Counted from the stretch's first letter, positions 25,223-35,293 are shown. The stretch is 64,000 bases of DNA from Candidatus Sedimenticola sp. (ex Thyasira tokunagai) (GCA_037318855.1 CP134874.1:4155001-4219000), one strand, 5' to 3'. A program made the numbers and translations. The notes: generated by a model from the letters alone, not told the origin.

Positions 25223-26353
25223 TCATACTGCTACCTCCTCTTCCCTAGACAGATTATCAAGAAAGTGCATAAAGAAAGCAGCAAAGACACCCAGTATCAG
25301 GCCAAGAACAATACCTAGAACAACGATCAATTTACGCTTTGGTTTGACGTGTGAACTGGGCGGAAAGGCGGCCTGGTCAATGGTCATGGAGTGAATATTT
25401 TTCTCATCAATCCTTATTGACTGTAGGCGGGAGAGTTCTTCTTGTAGATCACGCAAGCCGGAGATAAAAGCATCATCACTTTTTCTATTCCGCAGTACCA
25501 ATATCTCCGCATGAAGGGCTTTTGTACCACGGTTGTAAGGTTGCGTGAAGGAGCTATTCATAGTGAGATCCCTTACCGGCTGGGCATTTTTAGTCACATT
25601 ACTGGTGCTGAGTGATTCACTGATACCCAAGGACTGTGCTATTTGCAGTGCCTCCTCCAGCCCAGCTAATTGATCCTCTCTACGCTGCTTAGCCAGTTGA
25701 CGCTTTGAACTAATGGCGCTTTCGATATTCCGGATTCGAGCATCAATAGCCCCTACCAAATCGGAAGTGAGCTGTTGAACGGTTACACGATCAGCAAGTG
25801 CGCTGAGGTGATTGACCCAGGCCGCGGCCTGCTCAGGCTCCCTCCACTTGAGCGACACAAAAAGCAGCACCCCATTTTTCTTGTCACTCTTTACCTCTAG
25901 CATTTTGGCAAACTCCTCGAGAATACTCTCGACAGTGACATCTGACGTTCGTTCTGGAGCAAGTATATTGATAAGCTCTTGTTCTTCAACGAGGCGACGC
26001 AGTAAGGCACGAGAGTTCAAATTTTTCTTAAATACATCGTAGACAGAGGTAACATCGATACCCTGGACACCCTGGACACCCTGGACATTTAACAGCTGAA
26101 TATCTTTGGTCGAAGGCGGAAGAAAGATTGCCTCAGCATTATAAACAGTTGGGGTGATCAGAGCGTAGCTAAGGGTAGCCAACGTTACCAAAAGTGTCGT
26201 TGCCACAATGACCACTTTCCGCTTAGCCAATATCCGAAAGAGATCAACCAAACTGATCTCGCCCTCTGATGCAACATGTGGTGGGTAGTAGGGGTATGGA
26301 AGAGGAGCGAATTGCAAGTTCTGTGGATGAGTAGAATTATTATTTTTGTCCAT
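25223..26353 (-). CDS. Wzz/Etk-type chain-length determinant protein
   Basis: This polysaccharide co-polymerase sets the modal length of O-antigen chains in the inner membrane. The frame begins MDKNNNSTHPQ at 26353, and an upstream GTG at 26401 is the alternative. Two membrane helices bracket the protein: KVVIVATTLLVTLATLSYAL near the N-terminus and KLIVVLGIVLGLILGVFAAF near the C-terminus. A coiled-coil-rich periplasmic part lies between. An in-frame 9-bp triple repeat encodes VQGVQGVQG near residue 80-90. It lies between waaA and the dehydratase gene. Confidence 0.88.
   Translation of the reverse strand: MDKNNNSTHPQNLQFAPLPYPYYPPHVASEGEISLVDLFRILAKRKVVIVATTLLVTLATLSYALITPTVYNAEAIFLPPSTKDIQLLNVQGVQGVQGIDVTSVYDVFKKNLNSRALLRRLVEEQELINILAPERTSDVTVESILEEFAKMLEVKSDKKNGVLLFVSLKWREPEQAAAWVNHLSALADRVTVQQLTSDLVGAIDARIRNIESAISSKRQLAKQRREDQLAGLEEALQIAQSLGISESLSTSNVTKNAQPVRDLTMNSSFTQPYNRGTKALHAEILVLRNRKSDDAFISGLRDLQEELSRLQSIRIDEKNIHSMTIDQAAFPPSSHVKPKRKLIVVLGIVLGLILGVFAAFFMHFLDNLSREEEVAV
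26061..26087. repeat. three perfect 9-bp tandem repeats inside wzz
   Basis: CCCTGGACA occurs three times head to tail, encoding VQG three times on the minus strand. Unit length is a multiple of three, so copy-number change would keep the frame. Confidence 0.9.
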
Positions 26354-26559
26354 GTTATTTTTTCGTATTTTGATTAATAATGGGGCTACATCTGTTAACA
26401 CAGAAGAGACTATTGATCATCTATACCACAGGCGGCGGATTAATTTCATCCGGTAGGATAAATTCATAGTTTGACAGATTAGCATCACAAGCCTAGTTCT
26501 TTCATACCATGATGAAGACTTTACCTATCCAGTGAGCCATGGGCCAGCGCTACCTGAGT

Positions 26560-28617
26560 TCACAGATTTAACACACGCACATTGCCACCATCATGGTCGC
26601 CGTCATGACCACTGTTCTGCTTATACAACACATCCTCTATCCCACACTGCGGTTTGAAGCCGGTTACCGCCTCAAGTAGCAACGAACGGATCTTTATTTG
26701 ATCGTGCATCTTTGCTGCTGCATCAAATTCATCAAGAAAGTGCTGAATCTCTTCCCAAGAAAGCACCTCTTCCTCCGCACGCATAATCAGCGAATGCTCG
26801 GTAGGCTTGACGTTATCACCAATAAGAAGCTCTTCGTAGAGCTTTTCACCAGGCCGCATGCCGGTAAACCGGATCTCAATATCACCCTTTGGATGATCAG
26901 CATCCTTAACCTCAAATCCACTCAGCCGTATCATCTTCTTAGCCATGTCAAGGATCTTCACCGGCTCCCCCATATCCAGTACAAAGACATCACCTCCCTG
27001 CCCCATTGCACCAGCCTGAATAACAAGCTGAGCTGCCTCGGGGATGGTCATAAAGTAGCGGATAATCTTAGGATCCGTCACCGTCACCGGACCACCCCGG
27101 CCAATCTGCTCACGGAAGAGGGGTACCACAGAGCCCGAGGAGCCCAATACATTGCCAAAACGCACCATACAAAAACGGGTACTACAGTGCGGTAGAGTAC
27201 CCGCTACTCGCCCCCCTCCCTGCTGCCGAACACCAGAAGAAGATTGACTCAATCCCTTTGCCAACCCCTGAAGCACCAGCTCCGCAAAGCGCTTGGTGGC
27301 TCCCATGGTATTTGTGGGCCGCACCGCCTTGTCTGTAGAAATAAGCACAAAGGTATCAACCCCACACTTCTTCGCCACAACTGCCGAGCGCCATGTACCG
27401 AAGATATTATTTCGGATTGCCTCCACGGGGTTTTTTTCCACCATGGGTACATGCTTATAAGCCGCAGCATGGTAGATGGTCTGGATGCCGTACGTACTAA
27501 CCACCTGCATCATACGTTTAGAATCCAGCACAGAGCCAAGAATAGGAACTATTTTCTCCTCACGGCATTCTAATGTAGTTTCATGACCGCCGTCACTCAC
27601 TGGATACCCCACAAGCTCCTTCTCAATAGCATAGAGGGCGTACTCGCTCTGCTCGAAGAGAATAAGTACGACAGGATCCAATTCCACAATCTTCCGGCAA
27701 AGCTCAGAGCCGATGGATCCCCCGGCCCCGGTCACCATCACCGCCTTACCCGTGATATTGGCATGTAACAATTGTGAATTTGGCGCTACCGCATCACGCC
27801 CCAACAGATCCTCAATTGTGACTTCGCGAATGTCTTCCACCTTCACACGACCCTGGGCCATCTCCACCACCCCGGGAAGTGTGCGCACATGGACCGGGTA
27901 AGGTTCCAACAGGGTGATTATTTCGTGACGGCGAGAGCGGGAAGCCGACGGCATGGCAAGCAATACTTCGTCTACCGCTTCATCTACAACCAGCTGCCCG
28001 AGGTGGGTAAAAGGATGCACACGAAGCGCATTGATATGGCGATTGTGGAGCTCCGAATCATCATCGATGAAAGCAACGGGCTGGAACTCTCTGCTGTAGC
28101 TCAACGCTGTTGCCAACTGTACCCCGGCGGAGCCTGCACCATAGATCGCAACCTTGATCCTTCCTTGCAGATCACCAGTGGCAGTCCCATTAAGCAAGCC
28201 AGCAAACCACCAGCGGGCAACCATACGGCTGCCACCGATCAGCAGAATGGCCATCATCCAATTGATTACAGTTACTGAGCGCGGCACGACCTGCACTCCA
28301 CTGAGCAACACCAACAGCGCCCATAAGAGGGAATATAGTGTTACCGCCTGCAGAACGGCCCACAAAGCATGAAAGCCGATATAGCGGATGATCGCCCGAT
28401 ACAGGCCAAAGCGGATAAATACCGGAACCGCTATAAATGGGGCGCTGATAAATAACCATGCGATACTCTGACTGGGTAGATACAACTCCCCCAATCGCAT
28501 GGAAAAGGCAAACCACAGAGCAATAAGCAGCATTGCGCTATCTGCGATGGCCATAACCCCCCGCTTATGGATCCTAGGGAGTGTAGAAAACCACCTTGTA
28601 ATAATCTGTATTTTCAT
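26560..28617 (-). CDS. WbpM/CapD-type nucleotide-sugar 4,6-dehydratase
   Basis: This is a membrane-bound UDP-GlcNAc 4,6-dehydratase-like protein of 685 residues. Several N-terminal helices (about residues 20-130) are followed by a first Rossmann domain (IYGAGSAGVQLATAL). The catalytic SDR domain (VMVTGAGGSIGSELC) has the STDK...MGATK active site with Met in the usual Tyr place, as in WbpM. YHAAAYKHVPMVE is also typical. Products feed QuiNAc/FucNAc-type or bacillosamine-type sugars. It lies next to wzz and the initiating transferase. Confidence 0.92.
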   Translation of the reverse strand: MKIQIITRWFSTLPRIHKRGVMAIADSAMLLIALWFAFSMRLGELYLPSQSIAWLFISAPFIAVPVFIRFGLYRAIIRYIGFHALWAVLQAVTLYSLLWALLVLLSGVQVVPRSVTVINWMMAILLIGGSRMVARWWFAGLLNGTATGDLQGRIKVAIYGAGSAGVQLATALSYSREFQPVAFIDDDSELHNRHINALRVHPFTHLGQLVVDEAVDEVLLAMPSASRSRRHEIITLLEPYPVHVRTLPGVVEMAQGRVKVEDIREVTIEDLLGRDAVAPNSQLLHANITGKAVMVTGAGGSIGSELCRKIVELDPVVLILFEQSEYALYAIEKELVGYPVSDGGHETTLECREEKIVPILGSVLDSKRMMQVVSTYGIQTIYHAAAYKHVPMVEKNPVEAIRNNIFGTWRSAVVAKKCGVDTFVLISTDKAVRPTNTMGATKRFAELVLQGLAKGLSQSSSGVRQQGGGRVAGTLPHCSTRFCMVRFGNVLGSSGSVVPLFREQIGRGGPVTVTDPKIIRYFMTIPEAAQLVIQAGAMGQGGDVFVLDMGEPVKILDMAKKMIRLSGFEVKDADHPKGDIEIRFTGMRPGEKLYEELLIGDNVKPTEHSLIMRAEEEVLSWEEIQHFLDEFDAAAKMHDQIKIRSLLLEAVTGFKPQCGIEDVLYKQNSGHDGDHDGGNVRVLNL

Positions 28618-28745
28618 GACGCTCTATCCATGAACTTAAGTTCTGCTTCCACCCAACCGTTAAGAGAGAGAACACCACTTTAGGAGATTCGCCAATTGCA
28701 CCACTATAATCCTAGCAAGGAAATCCTCAATCCGATACCAAACAA

Positions 28746-29771
28746 CTACACCTCCTGAAGATCACTTACCCCAGCCTTGAAGCGTAACGCCAGCCATACC
28801 AGCGGGACATACCCAATCACTACCCCCAGCAACCCATCCAGCCACCCCGCCGTCACCAATACGGCTATTGGCATCAGCCAAAACAGGTTGATGGCCCCGT
28901 AGGCGAGGGAAACCGGCTGGTGGGCGCCATATTTACGCGAGACATACTGGTAGGCATGACTGCGATGGGCTTCATAGAATCGCTCTCCCCGCAACACACG
29001 GCGCACTAGTGTCACAGTCGCATCGACCACAAAGGCGCCAAGCAAGATCACCCAACCCCAGAACAGCTCCGGCGCCAGCCAGGCAGCCTGGATCGACAAT
29101 ACTCCGAGCACAATCCCTATAAAACCGCTGCCGGCATCGCCCATGAAAATCCTGGCCTTGGGAAAATTCCAGAACAGAAATCCTACCACCGTTACCAACA
29201 ACAACATCGGAAAAACCCACGCAGAACCACCAGTCCCCAACACCCCATACAGCACCACACCACCGAAGCATACGGACACCGCCTCGATACCGGCAATACC
29301 ATCAATACCATCCATAAAGTTGTAAAGGTTAAGCAGCCAGACCATATATACCAGCGCAACCAAGTGCCCCATCCACCCAAAATCGCGCACAAGACCAAAC
29401 ACCACCAAAGGTGGTAGACCACCCAGCCAGGCCAATGCCCAGCCAGCACCGACAAAGTGCATCAGCAGGCGCCAGCGGGCTGCAATATGGCCATGGTCAT
29501 CCATAAAGCCGATCAAGGCGATTACAGCCCCACCGACAAACATTGCCCAGAAATTCGCTGCTGGCAGTACTTCAACTAGCCTAAGTACAACCAATGCTGC
29601 CAGAAACGTCAAAACAATAGCCATGCCTCCACCACGCGGCGTAGGAACAGTATGTGAACTACGTTCGTTGGGTGTGTCAATCAGACTATGCATTAAGGCA
29701 TAGCGACGTAGCAAACCGGTCAGAAGTAGTGAGAGAACTACCGATGAAATAAAAATCACTAAAAATTTCAC
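28746..29771 (-). CDS. undecaprenyl-phosphate sugar-1-phosphate transferase (WecA/WbpL-like)
   Basis: This is a GT4/MraY-family initiating transferase that loads the first sugar phosphate onto undecaprenyl phosphate. The 341 residues hold about ten membrane helices. Conserved loops are PNERSSHTVPTPRGGG, the acidic FMDDHGHIAARWRL, NLYNFMDGIDGIAG, KARIFMGDAGSGFIG and HRSHAYQYVSRKYG. The start is GTG at 29771, overlapping the stop of the upstream epimerase remnant by 4 nt (GTGA), so the two were once translationally coupled. Confidence 0.92.
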   Translation of the reverse strand: MKFLVIFISSVVLSLLLTGLLRRYALMHSLIDTPNERSSHTVPTPRGGGMAIVLTFLAALVVLRLVEVLPAANFWAMFVGGAVIALIGFMDDHGHIAARWRLLMHFVGAGWALAWLGGLPPLVVFGLVRDFGWMGHLVALVYMVWLLNLYNFMDGIDGIAGIEAVSVCFGGVVLYGVLGTGGSAWVFPMLLLVTVVGFLFWNFPKARIFMGDAGSGFIGIVLGVLSIQAAWLAPELFWGWVILLGAFVVDATVTLVRRVLRGERFYEAHRSHAYQYVSRKYGAHQPVSLAYGAINLFWLMPIAVLVTAGWLDGLLGVVIGYVPLVWLALRFKAGVSDLQEV

Positions 29772-30210
29772 GAGAGTTGCGACTCCAGAAAATGCCGACT
29801 TGTCTCACGCTGTGCCTCATCAGGTTTCACCTGAGGCACCCAGCCAATAGCTCTCTCGCTTTTAAAGATATCTACCTGTAACAAACTGCACCGCCGCTGA
29901 GCCAATGCCCGTGCGCCCACCAACACGACCACTGCCTCAAGTAGCCTTGCCGGAATAAGAATTGGCCTAGGCAGCCAACCAAGAGTATGTACCGTGATCC
30001 ACAACAACTCTGCTGTAGACAACTCCCTCCCACATCGCGCCAAAAACGCCTGCTTGGCCGCTACTTGATACACAACGCAAGTAACAATCAAATAGACAGA
30101 TAGTTCAGCTCAACAAAACTATGCGCGTTGCGTAACGAATCCACAGGCAAGGACATACCTTTATTCACTGTACGGAATGGGCGACCAAGTGCACTGGGAG
30201 CATAAACTAA

Positions 30211-31240
30211 CCTGATTACCCATAAACCTCAGCCATTCTCAAGAAGCGATAAGGCATCGGTGGTGTACGCAACGCAACAAAGAGCAATCGCTCAATCATT
30301 TCTGGAAGATTGAAGCGACGATTAAACCGATATTCGAATTCGGCAAGATAACGAGGTACATGTTTTTTTCGTATAGCATGAAAAGTTCCCTGCAAAGAAT
30401 TCTTGACGTTGCCAAGCATGGTGTTCACCCACTTGAAGGTGGAGCTCTGTGCGCTTTTTCGACCGCCACCAGTCACAATGGCCACATGATCGCAATCAGC
30501 ATCAGTGACAGCTCTGAAGCAGCAGAGACCATCAGAGAATACAATGCTACCAGAAACCAGACTGGACTTGGCATATCGAGCAATTTCTGCACTCCGAAAA
30601 CCACGCACACGACGCAGATGAATTTTCAAAGGCCTGCCGTCCTGCGTCGTCTCAACAGCGGCTACGAAAGGGATTTTGTTGCGGGAGCCTCGTCCACGCT
30701 TACCAGGCTTCTCACCGCCAATATAGGCATCATCCATTTCAATGCGGCCAGTCAGCTTTTTCTTACCCTGGCGTTCCATCATTACCTGCATCAGTTTGTG
30801 CTTGAGCTTCCACGCAGTGTTGTAGTTCACTCCAATCTCACGAGACAGTTGCAAGGCAGAGGTGCTCTTTTTACGCTGGGTCAGCAAATAGATGGCCAGA
30901 AACCATTTCTTCAAAGGCAACTTTGTGCCATGAAAAATGGTACCCGCAGTAAGCGATGTCTGATGATGACATTTATGGCACTGGTATATCTTGCGGCTTT
31001 TGAGTTCGCAGCACGTTGCGTTACCGCACTCTGGGCAAACATATCCACTTGGCCAGCGAAGTCGATGCAACGCTTGGCTGCATTGAGTATCGGTGCCATA
31101 TTTTCCAGAAATTCGTGCAAACCAAGCCCTTTTTGAAACTGGATAGTATTTTTTGGCATGATAGAAACCCTCGTATATTCAGAGGGTTCCATTATGCGGC
31201 CACCACAGGCTCAATAGCTGAGCCTGGTGGGTAATCAGGT
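30211..31240 (-). mobile_element. IS1595-family element, copy 1
   Basis: This 1030-bp element has inverted ends CCTGATTACCCA (30211) and TGGGTAATCAGG (to 31240). It is flanked by a perfect 8-bp target duplication TAAACTAA (30203-30210 and 31241-31248). The single transposase gene lies on the minus strand and is frameshifted. The sequence is nearly identical to copy 2. Confidence 0.93.
30216..31159 (-). pseudogene. IS1595-family transposase, frameshifted (copy 1)
   Basis: The transposase starts MPKNTIQFQKGLGLHEFLE at ATG 31159. It has a zinc-ribbon (CPECGNATCCELKSRKIYQCHKC) and a DDE nuclease domain (EMDDAYIGGEKPGKRGRGS, FSDGLCCFRAV). A run of four A at about 31101-31106, where copy 2 has five, shifts the frame between the N-terminal 20 residues and the zinc ribbon. 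The rest is open to 30216. Confidence 0.85.
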
Positions 31241-31459
31241 AAACTAATGGCGAACAAATAATTACTACTTTCATACCAGTTTTACATGCCATCCTACACA
31301 GCCTAAGCTTTGATATAGCGCTTGTCACAACTGGATTGGGAGTACCTTTCTCTCAGAATAACCGCTTTATTCGTACAAGTATAGCTCAGATAATGGGTTG
31401 CCAGACGTTTTATTAAGGATGCGAATTGACTCATATTACAGGTAACCGAAATTTGGGGG

Positions 31460-31612
31460 CTGTAATATGGGTAAAAGTGAGCGCCAAGCCTATCTCAAGG
31501 CCATTAGAACTCGGTATTAGAATGCAAGTAAAAAGACCAAGACTGCGATTCTCGACGAATTCTGTGCTTCTTCACGGCTGCGGCGATTATAAGTGCGAGT
31601 CCGCATGGCTCC
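31460..31612 (+). pseudogene. transposase N-terminal remnant
   Basis: From ATG 31468 the plus strand reads GKSERQAYLKAIRTRY, stop, then ASKKTKTAILDEFCA. This matches the style of an integrase/DDE transposase N-terminus with an internal stop. It is cut off by sequence resembling an IS3-type left end at 31603 on. I cannot name the family. Confidence 0.4.
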
Positions 31613-31690
31613 TGTCTCTTAGACAATAGTGTTGAAGAAGACACTTAAACTTTCCTTATCCCTGTCCAGCTACAGGGGTCCACCTCTGAG
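31603..31690 (-). repeat. IS3-type left-end fragment, repeated at 38826-38908
   Basis: About 85 bp are closely similar to 38826-38908, including TAAGGAAAGTTTAAGTGTCT and GGTGGACCCC. In the second location this segment immediately precedes an IS3 orfA start, so here it is an orphan left end joined to another IS3 remnant. Confidence 0.75.
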
Positions 31691-32238
31691 GGCATTCAAC
31701 TTTTTTCTCAGCACCAGTAGGGCTGCAGTTTCTGCCAACGCCTACTCTTTACGCCGTAGCTCTCGTTCAAGCGCCTTGATAGGCTTCTTATCCTGCTTTG
31801 CCGCAGCCTGTCCCTGTTTCTTCGTTTTCCCCGCTGATTGTGCTCCCTCTATACAGGCGGCTTTCCACTCGCTTACCTGTTCAGGATAGAGCCCCTTGCT
31901 ACGGCAATACTCACTCGGATCAACCTCATTCATTGAAGCAGTTTCAACCACGACGGAAAACTTTGCTTCTGGCGACCATGCTTCTGCCTTTTTTCCGCTT
32001 CCTGGCACTGGGTTACCTTGCTCTCTGGCTTTGTTTCGCCAATTGTACATCGTGGCATCACTGATCCCTTCTTCTTTTGCTACTTCGACCACCGTTCTAT
32101 TGTTCGGTGGCAACAGCTTCCTCATGACTGATGCTTTGCGTTCCTCTGAATACCGAGGCATTTGCTCCTCTTTTCACCCCCTGTTTTCTATAATTCACCC
32201 CACCTCGGGGGGGCGACAAATATCCTGACACAGGGGGG
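31691..32238 (-). mobile_element. IS3-family element remnant 1
   Basis: The end near 32238 (CCCCCCTGTGTCAGGATATT on the minus strand) resembles the end of the IS3 element nested at 35446-37110. It carries an OrfA gene and then loses the remainder at the junction near 31690. Confidence 0.75.
31742..32161 (-). pseudogene. IS3-family transposase OrfA (OrfB lost)
   Basis: The 139-codon frame begins MPRYSEERKASVMRKLLPPN with a helix-turn-helix (EVAKEEGISDATMYNWRNKA). A TAG stop cuts it after ERELRRKE. The frame then continues in phase as ALAETAALLVLRKK, with an A6G slip-like run, before the sequence ends. OrfB is absent. It is homologous to OrfA at 36517-37032. Confidence 0.8.
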
Positions 32239-32253
32239 TAGCGAAGCACTCAT

Positions 32254-33003
32254 TTATCGTACCAAATAGCCAATCAGTTTCATGGGAACTTTAAGTGCCA
32301 CCATGAAGATATTGGTATAAATACCATTCTCTCGGCAGGCTCGTACAATTTCAAAATTTTGATGAATACGCTGCCAAAAACCAGTTGTGCTAATTCCTCC
32401 TTCACGCATTCTCACCATAACAGTCGCATTTCTGCCCAGGGCAGCACCCCTTTTCATAAAGCGAACTATCAGTTCAAAGTCTGCAGCCGCACGATAGCCC
32501 AGCTTATAAAATCCAAAAGAATCGAACAGCTTGCGCTTTACATAAAAGGTGGGGTGTGGACACATAAAACCAAAGCGAACGGTACAAAATGAGAAGAATT
32601 TGGATGAATAAAAACGTGTAACTTTATCTATCTTATCGCGCTTGACAAATACTAGGTCAGCATAAGCACCATCAAGGTCGGGATTATCTGACAAAAAAAG
32701 CGCCAACTTACTAATAGCATCGACACCAGAAAATACGTCATCAGAGTTTAGCATCCCAACAACACTACCAGTGGATAAATGAATGCCCTTATTCATAGCA
32801 TCATAGATACCCCGATCTGGCTCTGAAATTATTTTTTCAATTTTATTACGATATTGTGAGACAATACGCATTGTATTATCATTAGACAAACCATCAATTA
32901 TAAGATATTCGATATCATCATAGTCCTGCGACAAAACAGATTCAATCGTATCTCTAATTGTTTCCTCACTATTAAAACAAACTGTAATAATACTAATTTT
33001 CAC
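32254..33003 (-). CDS. glycosyltransferase family 2
   Basis: This is a GT-A fold transferase of 249 residues for polysaccharide assembly. It starts at GTG 33003 with a GGAAAGG ribosome site (VKISIITVCFNSEETI). Motifs are YLIIDGLSNDNT, EPDRGIYDAMNKG and the DxD-like LNSDD. A C-terminal amphipathic segment (FMVALKVPMKLIGYLVR) may bind the membrane. It is similar in style to WcaE-like enzymes. The region is AT-rich compared with flanks. IS remnant 1 lies just downstream. Confidence 0.88.
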   Translation of the reverse strand: MKISIITVCFNSEETIRDTIESVLSQDYDDIEYLIIDGLSNDNTMRIVSQYRNKIEKIISEPDRGIYDAMNKGIHLSTGSVVGMLNSDDVFSGVDAISKLALFLSDNPDLDGAYADLVFVKRDKIDKVTRFYSSKFFSFCTVRFGFMCPHPTFYVKRKLFDSFGFYKLGYRAAADFELIVRFMKRGAALGRNATVMVRMREGGISTTGFWQRIHQNFEIVRACRENGIYTNIFMVALKVPMKLIGYLVR

Positions 33004-33159
33004 TAAAAAACCTTTCCAAAGGAGCAATGGGCCCAGATTTTCCACCTCTATCCACGGTGTGGATGATCAGAATCGCAAGAATATGCAGCTACTAACTTCT
33101 CATGTTGCTCATGATCTACTTTATGATAATTATAGAGATGTTTTGGCGCATAGATATAT

Positions 33160-34245
33160 TTATGATTTAAAATTAGCACAGAATTTTTTATTCCATACTT
33201 CATCATAAAAGGCCAGCGTCTCACGACAACACTTATCCCAACTATAATTCTTTGATCTTTCAAGGCCCTTACTTATTAGAGATTCTTTTACTTGAACATC
33301 CTCTAACATCTTAATCTTACCAATAAAACTGTTCACACAAGGATTATCAACTAGTAACGCAGCATCACCCACAACCTCGGGAATAGAAGATAGATTTGTA
33401 CTGACAACAGGACATCCCGATTTCATTGCTTCGACCACAGGTATTCCAAATCCCTCATAAGCGCTCGGATATAGCAAGCAAAAAGCGTGGTTATAAATTA
33501 TATTAAGGTCCGCACTACTAAGACCTGTAAGTTGATACACTCGGCCATCAAGCGCAGACAACATTTCTGATTCTTTAGGATCAGGTTCCCCACCCCCAAC
33601 GATTACGAAAGCATATTCTGGTAGCTCAATAAGTACTTCGACCGCTATATCAAAGTTCTTATAGCCAGACCTACCCCCTACAAATAATATATAATCCTTA
33701 GTAGGAGGTACACCATATTTGTTTAATAGTTCAATATCAGAAACAACTTTAAACTCGTTTCCAACACCATTATAAATAACCCTTACCATGGACTTATCTA
33801 TCTTTGGATAAAATTTAATTAGATCATTTTTTGTGTTTTCAGAGACACAAATAACTCCATCACTTCGTTTGATAGAAAATTTTTTTTGAATACTATGGAC
33901 ATATCGCCTAACACCTGTCACATAATACTCGTATGTAAAATCATGAATAGTAGTAATGTTAGCTACAGAAGATTGTAATGACACTCTATAATAGCTACTA
34001 TGAAACAAAGACTTTGACGGAAGTCTTTTTAACAATGGCATATAACGCAACAATGAAGCTCTTAAGGAAAATTCACACTCTGTCTCAATATCCAAATTAG
34101 CTTTGAAAATATTTTCATTAAATGACTCAAAGAAAGTTACGCGATGCTTTGTTATATTTAGAGCAGAAATAAGTCTGGACCAGTAATTTGAAATACCGCC
34201 CACACGCTGAAGAGAAAATATTATATTATCGAAATAAATTTTCAT
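33160..34245 (-). CDS. glycosyltransferase family 4
   Basis: This GT-B fold retaining transferase starts at ATG 34245 (MKIYFDNIIFSLQRVGGISN). The C-terminal nucleotide-sugar domain shows YILFVGGRSGYKNF, the EX7E-type PSAYEGFGIPVVEAMKSG and PVVSTNLSSIPEVVGDAALL. The donor and acceptor cannot be read from sequence. It is preceded by another GT whose stop lies within a few nucleotides of this start, so they are co-translated. Confidence 0.88.
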   Translation of the reverse strand: MKIYFDNIIFSLQRVGGISNYWSRLISALNITKHRVTFFESFNENIFKANLDIETECEFSLRASLLRYMPLLKRLPSKSLFHSSYYRVSLQSSVANITTIHDFTYEYYVTGVRRYVHSIQKKFSIKRSDGVICVSENTKNDLIKFYPKIDKSMVRVIYNGVGNEFKVVSDIELLNKYGVPPTKDYILFVGGRSGYKNFDIAVEVLIELPEYAFVIVGGGEPDPKESEMLSALDGRVYQLTGLSSADLNIIYNHAFCLLYPSAYEGFGIPVVEAMKSGCPVVSTNLSSIPEVVGDAALLVDNPCVNSFIGKIKMLEDVQVKESLISKGLERSKNYSWDKCCRETLAFYDEVWNKKFCANFKS

Positions 34246-34249
34246 AACA

Positions 34250-35293
34250 CTAATCCATAAGGTCATTAATCATTTTATTTATTGCTGAATAATAGGCATA
34301 GCTATCATACCCTCTTGCGATCCCTTTAGAGACATCAGAACCATTTTTTAGCATTAGATCAGTCATACCATCATAAAAATTAAATGCCTCAATTAAGCTT
34401 TCTTGTTCTATCTTAGGTAACTCAATACCATTAATAGCATTACGAATAAAATCAATACTTGAGCCTACTGATTGCGATGTAATTAAATGCATTCCACAAG
34501 CAGCTGCCTCACAAACAACAGTACCCCAGTGATCTTCACGGCTAATCAGCACAAGGACCTTTGCATTATTCATTTTATCAGCGACAAGATGTGGTTGCGT
34601 AAATCCTTCAAAAATCAGCCCATCTTCATTGCACATATCCCTCAACGGGCCATCACCTAATACTCTAAGATTCCATGTTCCACCTTGTTCCCTATAGCGC
34701 CTAAATCCATTGACTAAAACATCTACAGATTTTCTTCTATTTAACTGCCCTACAAATAGAAACTCATTATTCCTTTCAACTATCGGTCTAGTGTCCCTGT
34801 AAATCCCCTCATATGCCCCATAGTTTCCAACATATATTTGGTGGCTACTTAACCCCAGATACTTCAACAGCCTTTGCCCTTCTCTACCAGGCACAAACGC
34901 TGCACAAAAATACTTCTTTAACCACAGCCTAAAATAAAATGCACCTATAAATTGCCTGAAATTTGCTTTAAAACTATTGTCTACAACAACAACTATTTTT
35001 GCATCATTTTTATTTTTTACGTAGCGATCATAACGCAACCACCCAGCATGATTCCAACCTGTATGAATAACAAAGTTTTTATCGGAGTATCTTCCCCTTA
35101 AATTCCATATATCATCTGCATTATCTAACCAATGTACATCATGCCCAAGCAGATTTTCCAAATCATGAAAAGGAACAGCCGGCCTTGTTGCGAGCACTAT
35201 AGTTTCGGGAAACTCGTTAAGAACTTGCTTCAATAGTAAACCACAAGCAGGAAAACCTTCCCAAAATATAATCGGTCTGATATCATTTTTCAC
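34250..35293 (-). CDS. glycosyltransferase family 4-like protein
   Basis: This protein of 347 residues has a GT-B C-terminal half: FLFVGQLNRRKSVDVLVNGF, LRVLGDGPLRDMC, and ISREDHWGTVVCEAAACGMH as the EX7E-like segment. It starts at GTG 35293. The N-terminal half is less conserved and has a hydrophobic patch (FIGAFYFRLWLKKYF). The IS1595 copy 2 begins about 90 bp upstream, so the native promoter is probably lost or supplied by the IS. Confidence 0.82.
   Translation of the reverse strand: MKNDIRPIIFWEGFPACGLLLKQVLNEFPETIVLATRPAVPFHDLENLLGHDVHWLDNADDIWNLRGRYSDKNFVIHTGWNHAGWLRYDRYVKNKNDAKIVVVVDNSFKANFRQFIGAFYFRLWLKKYFCAAFVPGREGQRLLKYLGLSSHQIYVGNYGAYEGIYRDTRPIVERNNEFLFVGQLNRRKSVDVLVNGFRRYREQGGTWNLRVLGDGPLRDMCNEDGLIFEGFTQPHLVADKMNNAKVLVLISREDHWGTVVCEAAACGMHLITSQSVGSSIDFIRNAINGIELPKIEQESLIEAFNFYDGMTDLMLKNGSDVSKGIARGYDSYAYYSAINKMINDLMD

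Larger units (their letters stand above)
29768..31345 (-). pseudogene. nucleotide-sugar epimerase pseudogene interrupted by IS1595
   Basis: The C-terminus is clear in frame from 30020 down (ELSTAELLWITVHTLGW, then LLQVDIFKSERAIGWVPQVK), typical of GalE/WbpV-like epimerases that precede WbpL-type transferases. Going upstream, SLPVDSLRNAHSFVELN can be read in shifted frames up to the IS1595 end at 30210. Beyond the IS, at 31241-31290, the frame TGMKVVIICSPLVY continues into APSALGRPF once one copy of the 8-bp target duplication is removed. More degenerate SAISKL-like sequence lies to about 31345. The N-terminus is not recognisable. The gene was probably already decaying, because frameshifts exist outside the IS. 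Confidence 0.65.
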
